DNA of 47,672 nucleotides from Herbidospora yilanensis. GTDB taxonomy: Bacteria; Actinomycetota; Actinomycetes; Streptosporangiales; Streptosporangiaceae. Positions 39,055 through 47,236 of this stretch are shown here, one piece after another; within the stretch, counting starts at the first letter, position 1; each line of letters starts with the position of its first letter. The position numbers and the translations under genes were made by a program. A model generated the notes under the pieces. The model ran no database searches. It saw only the letters and a list, made by a program, of their open reading frames with translations, and was not told the origin of the DNA. The DNA is taken from positions 390,798 through 438,469 of the forward strand of contig NZ_BBXE01000014.1 of NCBI RefSeq assembly GCF_001570565.1, in the 5' to 3' direction.

Positions 39055-41589
39055 TCACTGCTCGTGGATGGCGCGCAGGACGTTCATCCCGGCCGCGCGC
39101 CGCGCCGGCCAGACGGCCGCCGCGATGCCGATCAGCACCGCGCTCAGCAGATAGAGCCCGAGCCGGTCGTACGGCAGGTCGAGCACCTCCATGCCGTCGC
39201 CGGCCATCACCCGCTGCAACGCCCACCCGATGGCCACCCCGAGAAGCAGCCCGAGCACCGCGCCGAACAACGACACGACGACCGACTCGTAGCCGATCAT
39301 CCCGCGCACCTGGCCCCGGCCCATGCCGACGGCCCGCAGCAGCCCGATCTCGCGCGAGCGCTCCATCACCGACAGGCTCAGCGTGTTCACGATGCCCAGC
39401 GCGGCGATGAGGATCGACAACACCAGCAGCACCACGATCAGGTTGAGCACCTGGTCGATCTCCTGGCGGGCGTCCGCCCGCAGCGTCTCGCGGTCCTTGG
39501 CCGTCACGGTCGGGTGGGCCCGCAGCGCCGTGAGCACCGCCTGCCGCGCCTGGTCGGCGGCGGCGTCGTCGAGGTCGACGAACGCCCGCTGGATCAGGCT
39601 CGCCTCGGCGTGGGCCTGGTAGGCGGCGGTGCCGACGATGATCGGCAACCCGGCCACCTCGTTGTCCGCGTACACACCCGCGATCTTCAGCCGGGCGGTG
39701 GAGCGGTCCGGGTACTGCGCCTCGACGCTCTGACCGGCCTTCCACCCCCGTTCGGCGGCGAGCGACGACTGCACGAGCAGGTCGCCCGGACCGGGGAGGG
39801 CGCCGGACTCAAGGGTCAGACTGGCCGGCCGGGCCAGCGCCGCCGCGTCGGCGACCAGGACGGACGCCTGCTCACCCGCGATCTTCATCGCGCCGGTGCG
39901 CACCGGCGTCACCGAGCTCACGCCGGGCACCGCCGCCACCGCGTCGACGGTCTCCTGGCCGAAACCGGTCAGGCCTCGCGCCTCCAGGGACAGGTCGGCC
40001 GCGAACTGCCCGTCGACCCTGCGGTCGGCGGAGGCGCTCAGCGACCCGGCCACCACGGTCGAGACGGTCACGAGGGTGAGCCCGATCATCATCGCCGTCG
40101 CCGTGGCGGAGGTGCGGCGGGGGTCGCGGCGGGCGTTCTCCTTGCTCAGCTCGCCAACGGTGCCGCCGAGCCGGGCGAGGGGCCAGCCGAGCACCGCGAT
40201 GACCGGCCGGCTCAGGAACGGGCTCAGCATGGTCAGCGCGATCAGCACCAGCAGGCCGCCGCCCACGACCAGGATCGCCGCGTCCGGCTCGCCGGACGCC
40301 ACGCCGCCGCCCATCGAGAGCACGCCGAGCAGCGCGACGACCGTGCCCGCGACCAGGCGGAACCTCGTCGACCGGCGGGTGAGCGTGACGTCCTGCCGCA
40401 GCGCCGCCACCGGCGGGATCTTCGCCGCCCGGCGGGTCGGCAGGTAGGCGGCCAGCACGGTGACGACCATGCCCACCGCGTACGACCACGCCACCGTCGC
40501 CGGGGTGATCACCGGGGTGCGCAGCGGCACCTGCGCCCCGCCGGCGAACTGCTCGAACCCCAGCCTGAGCACGTACGACAGGCCCACCCCGGCCAGCACG
40601 CCGAGCGTCGAGCCGACGAACCCGATGCCGAGCGCCTCGCCCAGGACCATGCGCGTCACCTGCGCCCGCGCGGCGCCGACCGCCCGCAGCAGCGCGAGCT
40701 CACGGATCCGCTGCACGACCAGGATCGTGAACGTGTTGAAGATCATGAAGGAGCCGACGAACACCGCCACCCCGGCGAACGCCAGCAGGAAGCGGCTGAT
40801 CAGCGAGAAGACGGAGTCGAGCTGGCTCTTGACCTCCTGGGTCTCGTCGGCCCCCGTCTTGGCCTCGTACCCGCTGGGCAACACGGCCGAGATCTGCTGG
40901 AGCAACTGCTGCTGCGAGACCTCCGCGCGGGGCCGCACGAAGACGGCCGAGTAGGCGCCCGGTCCGGTGAGCAGCGCCTGCGCGGTCTCCGGGGCGAAGG
41001 CCACGTAGGTGGCGGCCCGCCCGAGCTGGTCGTTGAGCGGCCGGAACACCCCGCTCACCCGCATGCGCTTGGTCGTTCGCTTCGTCACGATCTCGACGGA
41101 GTCGCCGACCTTGAGGTTCCCCTCGGCGGCGGTGCGCTCCTCGACCACGACGTCGTCGGGCCCCGACGGCTCCCGGCCCGACAACAACTTCAGGCCGTCG
41201 GTGCCCGGCCGCTGGAGGTAGGCCGCGCCGATGTGCCCGGTCCGATCCTCGCCGACGATCCGGCCGTCGGCGCGGACGACCACCGCGTATCCGTCGAAGT
41301 AGCCCTTGAACTCCTGCGCGCCGGCGACCTTGGTGCGCAGATCGGCCAGGAGGGACTCCGGGACGGTCACGTCCGGGGCGCCCTCTCCGGTGACGGCCTG
41401 ACCGGCCCGCACGATGACGGTCGAGTTCTCGGTGCGGGCCGAGAAGATGGGGTCGAGGCTCCGGGTGGCGGTGTCGCGGAAGATCATCGTCCCGGCGACG
41501 AACGACACGCCGAGCGCGACGGCGAGCACCGAGAGCGCGAGCCTGATCCGGTTCGCCATGAGGTTCCGGAGGGCGAGTTTCGCGAGCAT
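39055..41589 (-). CDS. FtsX/MacB-type ABC transporter permease
   Basis: 844 residues. N-terminal helix (18-37), large extracytoplasmic domain, three-helix FtsX block (~270-395), two-helix middle segment (~410-475), second extracytoplasmic domain and a C-terminal FtsX block (~715-840) that repeats the first. This ten-helix duplicated layout is typical of actinobacterial MacB/LolCE-like permeases. ATG overlaps the ATPase stop by one base (TGATG). With its ATPase it may extrude the peptide or release it from the membrane, so export or self-protection is the likely role. No sequence feature gives the substrate. Confidence 0.93.
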   Translation of the reverse strand: MLAKLALRNLMANRIRLALSVLAVALGVSFVAGTMIFRDTATRSLDPIFSARTENSTVIVRAGQAVTGEGAPDVTVPESLLADLRTKVAGAQEFKGYFDGYAVVVRADGRIVGEDRTGHIGAAYLQRPGTDGLKLLSGREPSGPDDVVVEERTAAEGNLKVGDSVEIVTKRTTKRMRVSGVFRPLNDQLGRAATYVAFAPETAQALLTGPGAYSAVFVRPRAEVSQQQLLQQISAVLPSGYEAKTGADETQEVKSQLDSVFSLISRFLLAFAGVAVFVGSFMIFNTFTILVVQRIRELALLRAVGAARAQVTRMVLGEALGIGFVGSTLGVLAGVGLSYVLRLGFEQFAGGAQVPLRTPVITPATVAWSYAVGMVVTVLAAYLPTRRAAKIPPVAALRQDVTLTRRSTRFRLVAGTVVALLGVLSMGGGVASGEPDAAILVVGGGLLVLIALTMLSPFLSRPVIAVLGWPLARLGGTVGELSKENARRDPRRTSATATAMMIGLTLVTVSTVVAGSLSASADRRVDGQFAADLSLEARGLTGFGQETVDAVAAVPGVSSVTPVRTGAMKIAGEQASVLVADAAALARPASLTLESGALPGPGDLLVQSSLAAERGWKAGQSVEAQYPDRSTARLKIAGVYADNEVAGLPIIVGTAAYQAHAEASLIQRAFVDLDDAAADQARQAVLTALRAHPTVTAKDRETLRADARQEIDQVLNLIVVLLVLSILIAALGIVNTLSLSVMERSREIGLLRAVGMGRGQVRGMIGYESVVVSLFGAVLGLLLGVAIGWALQRVMAGDGMEVLDLPYDRLGLYLLSAVLIGIAAAVWPARRAAGMNVLRAIHEQ

Positions 41590-42380
41590 CAGGCCCGTCC
41601 CTCCGAGCGCTTGGCCGCCGGCTCGAACTCCGCCATCCGCTCCAGCACCCGGCCGGCCGTCGGGTCGTCCATCCGGTCGACGACCCGGCCGTCGGCCAGG
41701 AAGATCACATGGTCGGTGTACGCCGCCGCCGTCGGGTCGTGGGTCACCATGACGATGCTCTGGCCGGTCTGCCGCACCGAGTCACGCAGGAACGTCAGCA
41801 CCTCGGCCCCGGACCGTGAGTCGAGGTTGCCGGTGGGCTCGTCCGCGAAGATCACCTGCGGCTTGGCCGCCAGCGCCCGCGCGCACGCCACCCGCTGCTG
41901 CTGCCCGCCGGAGAGCTGGTTGGGCCGATGGTCGAGCCGCTCGCCCAGACCGGTGATCTCGATGACGGTGTCGAGCCAGCCCTGGTCGGGGATGCGCCCG
42001 GCCAGCCGCATCGGCAGCAGGATGTTCTCCAGCGCCGTCAGCGTCGGCAGCAGGTTGAACGACTGGAAGATGAAGCCGATCCGGTCCCTTCGTACGCGTG
42101 TCAGTTCCTTGTCCGACATATCGGTGATGTCATCGTCGCCAATAAAAACCCGCCCGGAATCGACGGTGTCGAGCCCCGCCATGCAGTGCATGAGAGTCGA
42201 TTTCCCCGACCCCGACGGCCCCATGATGCCGCTGAACTGACCCGCCTGGATGTTCACCGAAACGCTGTCGAGAGCGGTGACCGACACGTGACCGGTGTCG
42301 TATCGCTTCGATATGGCCTGCGCGCGAGCGGCGACCGGCCCGGTCGTGTCCTCGGCGAGCACAGCTGTTCTGTTCTTCAC
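41589..42380 (-). CDS. ABC transporter ATPase, LolD/MacB type
   Basis: 263 residues. Walker A GPSGSGKST (54-62), Q-loop FQSFNLLPTLTALEN, signature LSGGQQQRVACARALA, Walker B VIFADEPTGNLD and switch HDP. It energises the FtsX-type permease encoded next. GTG start at 42380 with AGGAG five bases upstream. The gene pair forms its own operon, transcribed away from the two small membrane-protein genes. Confidence 0.95.
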   Translation of the reverse strand: MKNRTAVLAEDTTGPVAARAQAISKRYDTGHVSVTALDSVSVNIQAGQFSGIMGPSGSGKSTLMHCMAGLDTVDSGRVFIGDDDITDMSDKELTRVRRDRIGFIFQSFNLLPTLTALENILLPMRLAGRIPDQGWLDTVIEITGLGERLDHRPNQLSGGQQQRVACARALAAKPQVIFADEPTGNLDSRSGAEVLTFLRDSVRQTGQSIVMVTHDPTAAAYTDHVIFLADGRVVDRMDDPTAGRVLERMAEFEPAAKRSEGRA

Positions 42381-42694
42381 CTGTTCTCCTGGCTGCGTTT
42401 CGTCGAATAATGAAATGAGGCGGACACGGTCGCCGCCTTGATTTCACGCTAGAGACCACACCCGGTCGAATTCATCGGCCGAGGGGATCGGCTCGTCCGA
42501 CGGAAGTCGGCATCCTCGCGGCGCGGCGCGACCAAAGTATGAGAGCGCCCCCGCCATACACCCCGGCGTGCTGGTGTGGTGGCCCGTGCCTGCCAACTTT
42601 CGTCCGATACGCCGCCTTGACGGCACGACTTCCGTCGGGCCGTTCCAGCCCGATGGGCGATCCGAGCGGACGGCCTCCGGGCTAGGCTGGACGC
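42381..42694. promoter_or_regulatory. Divergent intergenic region, no gene seen
   Basis: 314 bp between the ABC operon (minus) and the small membrane-protein genes (plus). TAGGCT at 42683-42688 lies 6 bases before the ATG at 42695, which has no ribosome site, so a leaderless transcript is likely. No -35 is clear there. TTGACG at 42617-42622 has no matching -10. Nothing coding was found. Confidence 0.5.
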
Positions 42695-42925
42695 ATGCGT
42701 AAATTGCTACAGGGGCTGGGATTCTTAATGGTCCTGGAGGGCATCAGCGGAACGATCGACCAGATCGCCGTCCAGCCTTTCTTCGGCCTGGTGCTGAACG
42801 CCTTCAACCGCTTCGTCGTGGAACGCATCGACGCGCTGCAGGGCTACGAGATCTTCGCGAACCTCATTCTCGCCGTGCTCGGGATCGTCGTGATGGTGGC
42901 GGCCACCCGGCTGGAGGATTCATAA
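42695..42925 (+). CDS. Small membrane protein, paralogue A
   Basis: 76 residues, family not recognised. Hydrophobic N-terminal stretch (4-20), central amphipathic part NAFNRFVVERIDALQGYEIF, and a C-terminal membrane helix (~55-70). It shares the frame MRKL..LEG.[ST]G..[DN]QI, FNR.VVER, L.GYEI.AN..LAV.G with the next gene, so the two are tandem duplicates. Probably leaderless (see upstream region). Two short helices with a charged middle suggest an oligomer or partner subunit in the membrane; function not inferable. Confidence 0.75.
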   Translation: MRKLLQGLGFLMVLEGISGTIDQIAVQPFFGLVLNAFNRFVVERIDALQGYEIFANLILAVLGIVVMVAATRLEDS

Positions 42926-42935
42926 GGAGCATCGA

Positions 42936-43172
42936 ATGCGGAAATTAGTGGCCCTGGTCGGCGTCATCGCGATTCTGGAGGGCCTCACGGGAGTGCTGAA
43001 CCAGATCATCGCGGGCGACCCCACCATTCCGCTCCGCCTGTTCGACCATTTCAACCGCCTCGTCGTCGAACGCGCGGCGTTCCTCGACGGCTACGAGATC
43101 TGGGCGAACGCGGCGCTGGCGGTGGTCGGTGTCGTACTGTCGATCGTCGCCCGCGCCCGCGTGCAGGCCTGA
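42936..43172 (+). CDS. Small membrane protein, paralogue B
   Basis: 78 residues, about 45% identical by eye to the preceding protein, with the same two hydrophobic ends and the shared FNRLVVERAAFLDGYEIWAN block. AAGGAG precedes the ATG by 7 bases, and the gap to paralogue A is 10 bp, so they are co-transcribed. Not recognised as a known family. Confidence 0.75.
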   Translation: MRKLVALVGVIAILEGLTGVLNQIIAGDPTIPLRLFDHFNRLVVERAAFLDGYEIWANAALAVVGVVLSIVARARVQA

Positions 43173-43569
43173 CGGCCCAGGGAGCGCCTCCCCCCGGGCG
43201 CACCGGGCGGCTCGATTGATAGGCGGGGTTTGTCGGTCCTTCTGAATTTCGTCCCCGAAATGTCAATATTTCGATATTTCGGGGATTTTGTTAATGTCCT
43301 CGCGCGATGCCAAAGATCATCTCCGCATCCCAAGGAGCTCGATGACCTCCGCACCGTCCCTCCTGCGGGGGAGGGCGCTCTCCCCGCCGCACGCCGCCCA
43401 AGGCGGGTGCCCTGCGGGGGCGCACCCGTCCGACGGTCGCGGTGCTGGTGCCGGGGCCGTCACCCGGCTGCCGGAGTGCCTCACGGGGCGTTTTCGGCAG
43501 GCGCCCCTCACCACCGCCCGTTCCCTGCCGGCCTCGGCCGGAGTCGGCTGCCGGAACCGGGCCGGCGAG
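43173..43569. other. Intergenic region with hairpins, no convincing gene
   Basis: About 400 bp between the small membrane-protein genes and the convergent V-ATPase subunit D gene. It contains the AT-rich hairpin array at 43246-43284. A frame from ATG 43342 (AAGGAG four bases upstream) to 43611 could code for 89 residues, but it is Arg/Pro/Gly-rich, matches nothing I know and runs into the subunit D gene, so it is not called. Confidence 0.5.
43246..43284 (+). terminator. Hairpin array, probable terminator
   Basis: CCCCGAAAT (43253-43261) pairs with ATTTCGGGG (43276-43284) across a 14-nt loop and is followed by ATTTTGTTAAT, a T-rich run as in an intrinsic terminator. ATTTCG (43246-43251) can instead pair with CGAAAT (43256-43261), and ATATTTCG is tandemly doubled at 43266-43281, so alternative folds exist. 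Confidence 0.55.
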
Positions 43570-44196
43570 TCAGTCAGGCTGATCGTGGTCGGTGCGGGCC
43601 GCCCGGCGTAGCCGTGCGTTCTCGCCGCGTTCCGTCTCGTCCAGCGCGGTCGCGAGCGCGGCCAGTTCCGTTTCCAGCAGGGGGATCCAGTTCCGCCGGA
43701 GGGAACGGATTCGACGGCGCGTCGCCGTCACCTCCGCCGTCACGACTCTGGCCGCCTCCAGTGCCGCCGCGTGCCGGGCGGCGGCGAGGAGGGCGTCGCG
43801 GTGCGCTCGGCGGGTGGGGGCGAGGGCGGCGGTTCCGCCGACGGGTTCGGGCGGTTCCGGGAAGCGGCATGTCACCTGGTCGGGGAACCGGGCGCCCATG
43901 GCGTCGCGCCGGCGCACGAGCACCTCGGCGTCCAACTCGGCGTCGGGCGAGCCCTCGGCCAGGCGAAGCACCCGCTGCCCGCCGAGCAGGGCGGTCCGGA
44001 GCAGCCAGGCCTCCGCGTCCGCGCACGCGGCACGCCATTCCTCGCCCGTGCGGGCCGCCTCCCGGTCCAGGCGCTCCTGCTCCCGGCGGAGGATCCGCAG
44101 CTTGCGGTCGAGCAGGTCGAGGCCTCGCCGGGCGATCTCCAGCCGGTGCCGCAGCCACAGGTGGCCGGTGCGCCCGGGCGGCACGCGTGGTTTCAC
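43570..44196 (-). CDS. atpD: V-type ATPase subunit D
   Basis: 208 residues, typical for the central-stalk subunit D. N-terminal PGRTGHLWLRHRLEIARRGL and LLDRKLRILRREQERL are the family signature, followed by a long second helix near the C-terminus, giving the antiparallel coiled coil that turns inside the A3B3 ring. It overlaps the subunit B gene by 4 bases. The C-terminal tail is polar and weakly conserved. Confidence 0.9.
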   Translation of the reverse strand: MKPRVPPGRTGHLWLRHRLEIARRGLDLLDRKLRILRREQERLDREAARTGEEWRAACADAEAWLLRTALLGGQRVLRLAEGSPDAELDAEVLVRRRDAMGARFPDQVTCRFPEPPEPVGGTAALAPTRRAHRDALLAAARHAAALEAARVVTAEVTATRRRIRSLRRNWIPLLETELAALATALDETERGENARLRRAARTDHDQPD

Positions 44197-45560
44197 GAGC
44201 CCTCCCGATAGTGGACGTCCAGGGTGTCCGGGGCGAGCAGGGAGAGGTCGCGGCGGGGCAGTGCCGACAACACCCTCCAGGCCCGGGTGAAGGTCTGGTC
44301 CAGGTCGCGCCGCTCGTCGCGGCGCTGCCTCAGGAGGTCCTCCCGGAACGCCCGGGCGAAGGCCAGGTAGCGCCGGTCGGCGGGGGTGAGCGCGCTTTCG
44401 CCGACGAGTTCGGCGAGCTCGCGCGCCTGCCGCTCGCGGGCCAGCGCGGCGAGGAGCTGCGCGGCGACGTCCAGGTGCTCGGGGACCGTACGGCCCGCGC
44501 CGACGCCCTTCCGCATCAGGCGGGACAACGACTGCAGGGCATCGATCGGCGGATAGGCGCCTCCCCCGGCGAGCACGATCTGGCCCTCGGTGATGTAGCC
44601 GGTCAGGTCGGGCACGGGGTGAGTGATGTCGCCTGCGGGCATGGTGACGACGGGCAGGACGGTGACCGAGCCGGGCCGTCCCCGCACTCGTCCGCAGCGC
44701 TCGTACAGCGAGGCCAGGTCGCTGTAGAGGTAGCCGGGGTAGGCGCGTCTGGCCGGGATCTCGCCCCGGGCGGCGGAGACCTCGCGCAGCGCCTCGCAGT
44801 ACGCCGTCATGTCGGCCATGATCACCAGAACGTGCCGGCCGCCTTCGAAGGCCAGGTGCTCGGCGACGGTCAGGGCCAGGCGCGGGGTGAGCAGGCGTTC
44901 GATGACCGGGTCGTCGGCCAGGTTGAGCAGCAGCGTCAACTCGCCCGCCGCGGTCCGCTCCTCCAGGGTGTCGCGTACGGCCGTCGCGTCGGCGTGGGTG
45001 AGCCCCATCGCGGCGAAGACCACGCTGAACGGCTCGGTTCCCGTGTGCGCCTGCGCGGCGATCTGGGCCGCGAGTTCCAGATGCGGCAACCCGGCCGACG
45101 AGAACAGCGCGATCTTCTGGCCGCGTACCAGCGTGGTGAGCGTGTCGATGGCCGAGACCCCGGTGAGGACCGGCTCGGCCGGGGGCCGGCGCATCGTCGG
45201 GTTCAGGGGCACGCCGCCGACCGGTGCGGTGGCCTGACCGAAGACGGGTGGTCCGCCGTCGAGGGGCCCGCCGCGGCCGTCGCAGACGCGGCCGAGCCAG
45301 CCGGGGCCCACCGGGATGCGCAGCGGGCTCCCGGTGAACGACACCCGCGTTCCCGAGCGGGTCATGCCGGAGGTCCCCTGGAGGACCTGGACGACGGCCA
45401 GGTCTTCGTCCACGTCCAGCACCAGACCGTGCCTGAGCTCCCCCGAGGCGAGGCGGACGCGGGCGAACTCGTCCCAGCCGACCCCCTCGACCCCCCGCAG
45501 CACGACCAGCGGCCCGGTCAGCTCGGTCACCTCGGCGAACTCCAGGACGGGCGCGATCAC
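44193..45560 (-). CDS. atpB: V-type ATPase subunit B
   Basis: 455 residues. The degenerate nucleotide loop FSSAGLPHLELAAQIA in place of a Walker A marks the regulatory B subunit; EVSAARGEIPARRAYPGYLYSDLASLYERCGR and GDITHPVPDLTGYITEGQI are family blocks. Forms the A3B3 ring with subunit A. GTG start at 45560 overlaps the subunit A stop (GTGA). Confidence 0.95.
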   Translation of the reverse strand: MIAPVLEFAEVTELTGPLVVLRGVEGVGWDEFARVRLASGELRHGLVLDVDEDLAVVQVLQGTSGMTRSGTRVSFTGSPLRIPVGPGWLGRVCDGRGGPLDGGPPVFGQATAPVGGVPLNPTMRRPPAEPVLTGVSAIDTLTTLVRGQKIALFSSAGLPHLELAAQIAAQAHTGTEPFSVVFAAMGLTHADATAVRDTLEERTAAGELTLLLNLADDPVIERLLTPRLALTVAEHLAFEGGRHVLVIMADMTAYCEALREVSAARGEIPARRAYPGYLYSDLASLYERCGRVRGRPGSVTVLPVVTMPAGDITHPVPDLTGYITEGQIVLAGGGAYPPIDALQSLSRLMRKGVGAGRTVPEHLDVAAQLLAALARERQARELAELVGESALTPADRRYLAFARAFREDLLRQRRDERRDLDQTFTRAWRVLSALPRRDLSLLAPDTLDVHYREGS

Positions 45561-47236
45561 CGCAGGGCCGCCAGCACCTGGTCGCGGAGTCCGGGGACGC
45601 GCGCGGCAGGCTGCTCCCTGGCCCGTAGGAGGGGAGAGTAGTCGTGCTCCTCGATGGCCGTGATCGGCGTGCCGCCCGCGGCGAGGTCGAGGCAGTGGTC
45701 GATCACATCGAGGACGGCTCCGGACAGTGCGGTGGTGCGGTCCGGGGCGCTGAAGGCGTCGGCGGGGCTGAGGGCGCTCTGCCGCAGGAGCCCCTCCCTG
45801 ATGAGCCGGCCGCCGAGCAGGACGACCCGTTCATGTGCGGGCAGTGCCCCGGTGCCGACGATCTCCGCCAGTGCCGCGATCCGGTCGGCCTCGGCGAGCA
45901 GGCTCGCCGTACGTGCCCGTTGAGTGGCCCAGGCGGCTCGTCCGTCGCGTACGTGCCAGGCGGCCAGCGCGTCGCCGTCACGGGCGAAGGACTCGGTCCA
46001 CGACACCGCGGGGTAGTGGCGGGCGTAGGCGAGGTCGCGGTCCAGGCTCCACAGGGACCGGGCGAAGCGCTGGGTGAGGGTGGTGACGGGTTCGGTCAGA
46101 TCGCCGCCCGGTGGGGAGACCGCGCCGATGATGGTGACCGAGCCGGCGGCTCCGCCGAGGGCGCGTACCAGCCCGGCGCGCTCGTAGAACGCGGCCAGGG
46201 CGGAGGCGAGGTCCGCCGGGTAGCCCTCCTCCGCGGGCAGTGCGCCGCTGCGTGAGGCGAACTCGCGGCGGGCCTCGGCCCACCTGGAGGTGGAGTCGGC
46301 GATGACGACCGCGTGGTAGCCCATGTCGCGGAAGTGCTCGGCGACCGTGACCCCGGTGTAGATGCTCGCCTCCCGGGCCATCATCGGCATGTTGGAGGTG
46401 TTGGCGATCACCACCGTGCGCCGCGCCAGGGGGCCGCCGGTGCGGGGGTCGGTCAGCTCCGAGAGTTCCTGGACCACGTCGGCCATCTCGTTCCCGCGTT
46501 CCCCGCAGCCGACGTAGACGACGACGTCGGCGTCGCACCATTTGGCGATCTGCTGGAGCAGCACGGTCTTGCCGGTGCCGAAGCCGCCGGGCACGGCCGC
46601 GGTTCCCCCGCGGGCCACGGGCAGCAGCAGGTCCACGACGCGCTGGCCGGTGATCAGCGGGACGGTCTCCCCCAACCGGTCGCCGAACGGCCGGGGGCGG
46701 CGCACCGGCCACGACGTGGTCACCCCGACCTGGTCGCCGCCGACCGTCGCCACCGCCGCGCCGATGGGCAGTCGCCCCTCGGCGCGTACGGCCGTGACCT
46801 GCCCGCCCGGGGAGAGCAGCAGGTAGGGCAACGCGCCCGCGTCGTCCAGCCGCCCGACGGGCGTGCCGGGCTCGGTATGGTCACCCTCGGCCGCCAGGGG
46901 CGTGAACCGCCACTCCTGATCGCCGGCCACGTTCACGGACCTGGGCCCGAGCCAGGTGGCGGCGCCGGTCAGTGGCCGAAGGAGACCGTCGAAGACGCCG
47001 CCGAGCAGGTGCGGCCCGAGCCGGGCCGACAGCGGCACGCCCAGGGCGGCCGCCGGTTGTCCGGGCGCGAGGCCGCCGGTGTACTCGTACGCCTGGACGG
47101 TGGCGCCGTCCCGGCGGATACCGACGATCTCGCCGGGAATCCGGTCCGGCCCCAGATCCACCAGGTCGTACATGGCGGCCTCCGACAACCCCGACACCTG
47201 GACCAGCGGCCCGTTCACCCGGGTCACGACGCCCAC
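45557..47236 (-). CDS. atpA: V-type ATPase catalytic subunit A
   Basis: 559 residues. Walker A GGFGTGKT (217-224), catalytic GERGNEM, IADSTSRWAEARRE and the A-specific non-homologous insert around 100-185. Catalytic subunit of an A/V-type rotary ATPase, which either pumps ions or makes ATP. GTG at 47236 with GGAG five bases upstream; it overlaps the end of the subunit E gene by 13 bases. Not part of peptide synthesis; its place at the cluster edge may be chance. Confidence 0.95.
   Translation of the reverse strand: MGVVTRVNGPLVQVSGLSEAAMYDLVDLGPDRIPGEIVGIRRDGATVQAYEYTGGLAPGQPAAALGVPLSARLGPHLLGGVFDGLLRPLTGAATWLGPRSVNVAGDQEWRFTPLAAEGDHTEPGTPVGRLDDAGALPYLLLSPGGQVTAVRAEGRLPIGAAVATVGGDQVGVTTSWPVRRPRPFGDRLGETVPLITGQRVVDLLLPVARGGTAAVPGGFGTGKTVLLQQIAKWCDADVVVYVGCGERGNEMADVVQELSELTDPRTGGPLARRTVVIANTSNMPMMAREASIYTGVTVAEHFRDMGYHAVVIADSTSRWAEARREFASRSGALPAEEGYPADLASALAAFYERAGLVRALGGAAGSVTIIGAVSPPGGDLTEPVTTLTQRFARSLWSLDRDLAYARHYPAVSWTESFARDGDALAAWHVRDGRAAWATQRARTASLLAEADRIAALAEIVGTGALPAHERVVLLGGRLIREGLLRQSALSPADAFSAPDRTTALSGAVLDVIDHCLDLAAGGTPITAIEEHDYSPLLRAREQPAARVPGLRDQVLAALR

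Noticed and set aside
42444-42626. 60-codon minus frame in the ABC promoter region
   Set aside because: No ribosome site, mixed composition, no similarity to anything recognised.
43342-43611. 89-codon frame with a ribosome site
   Set aside because: Composition is Arg/Pro/Gly-rich, no recognisable domain, and it overlaps the end of the subunit D gene on the other strand.
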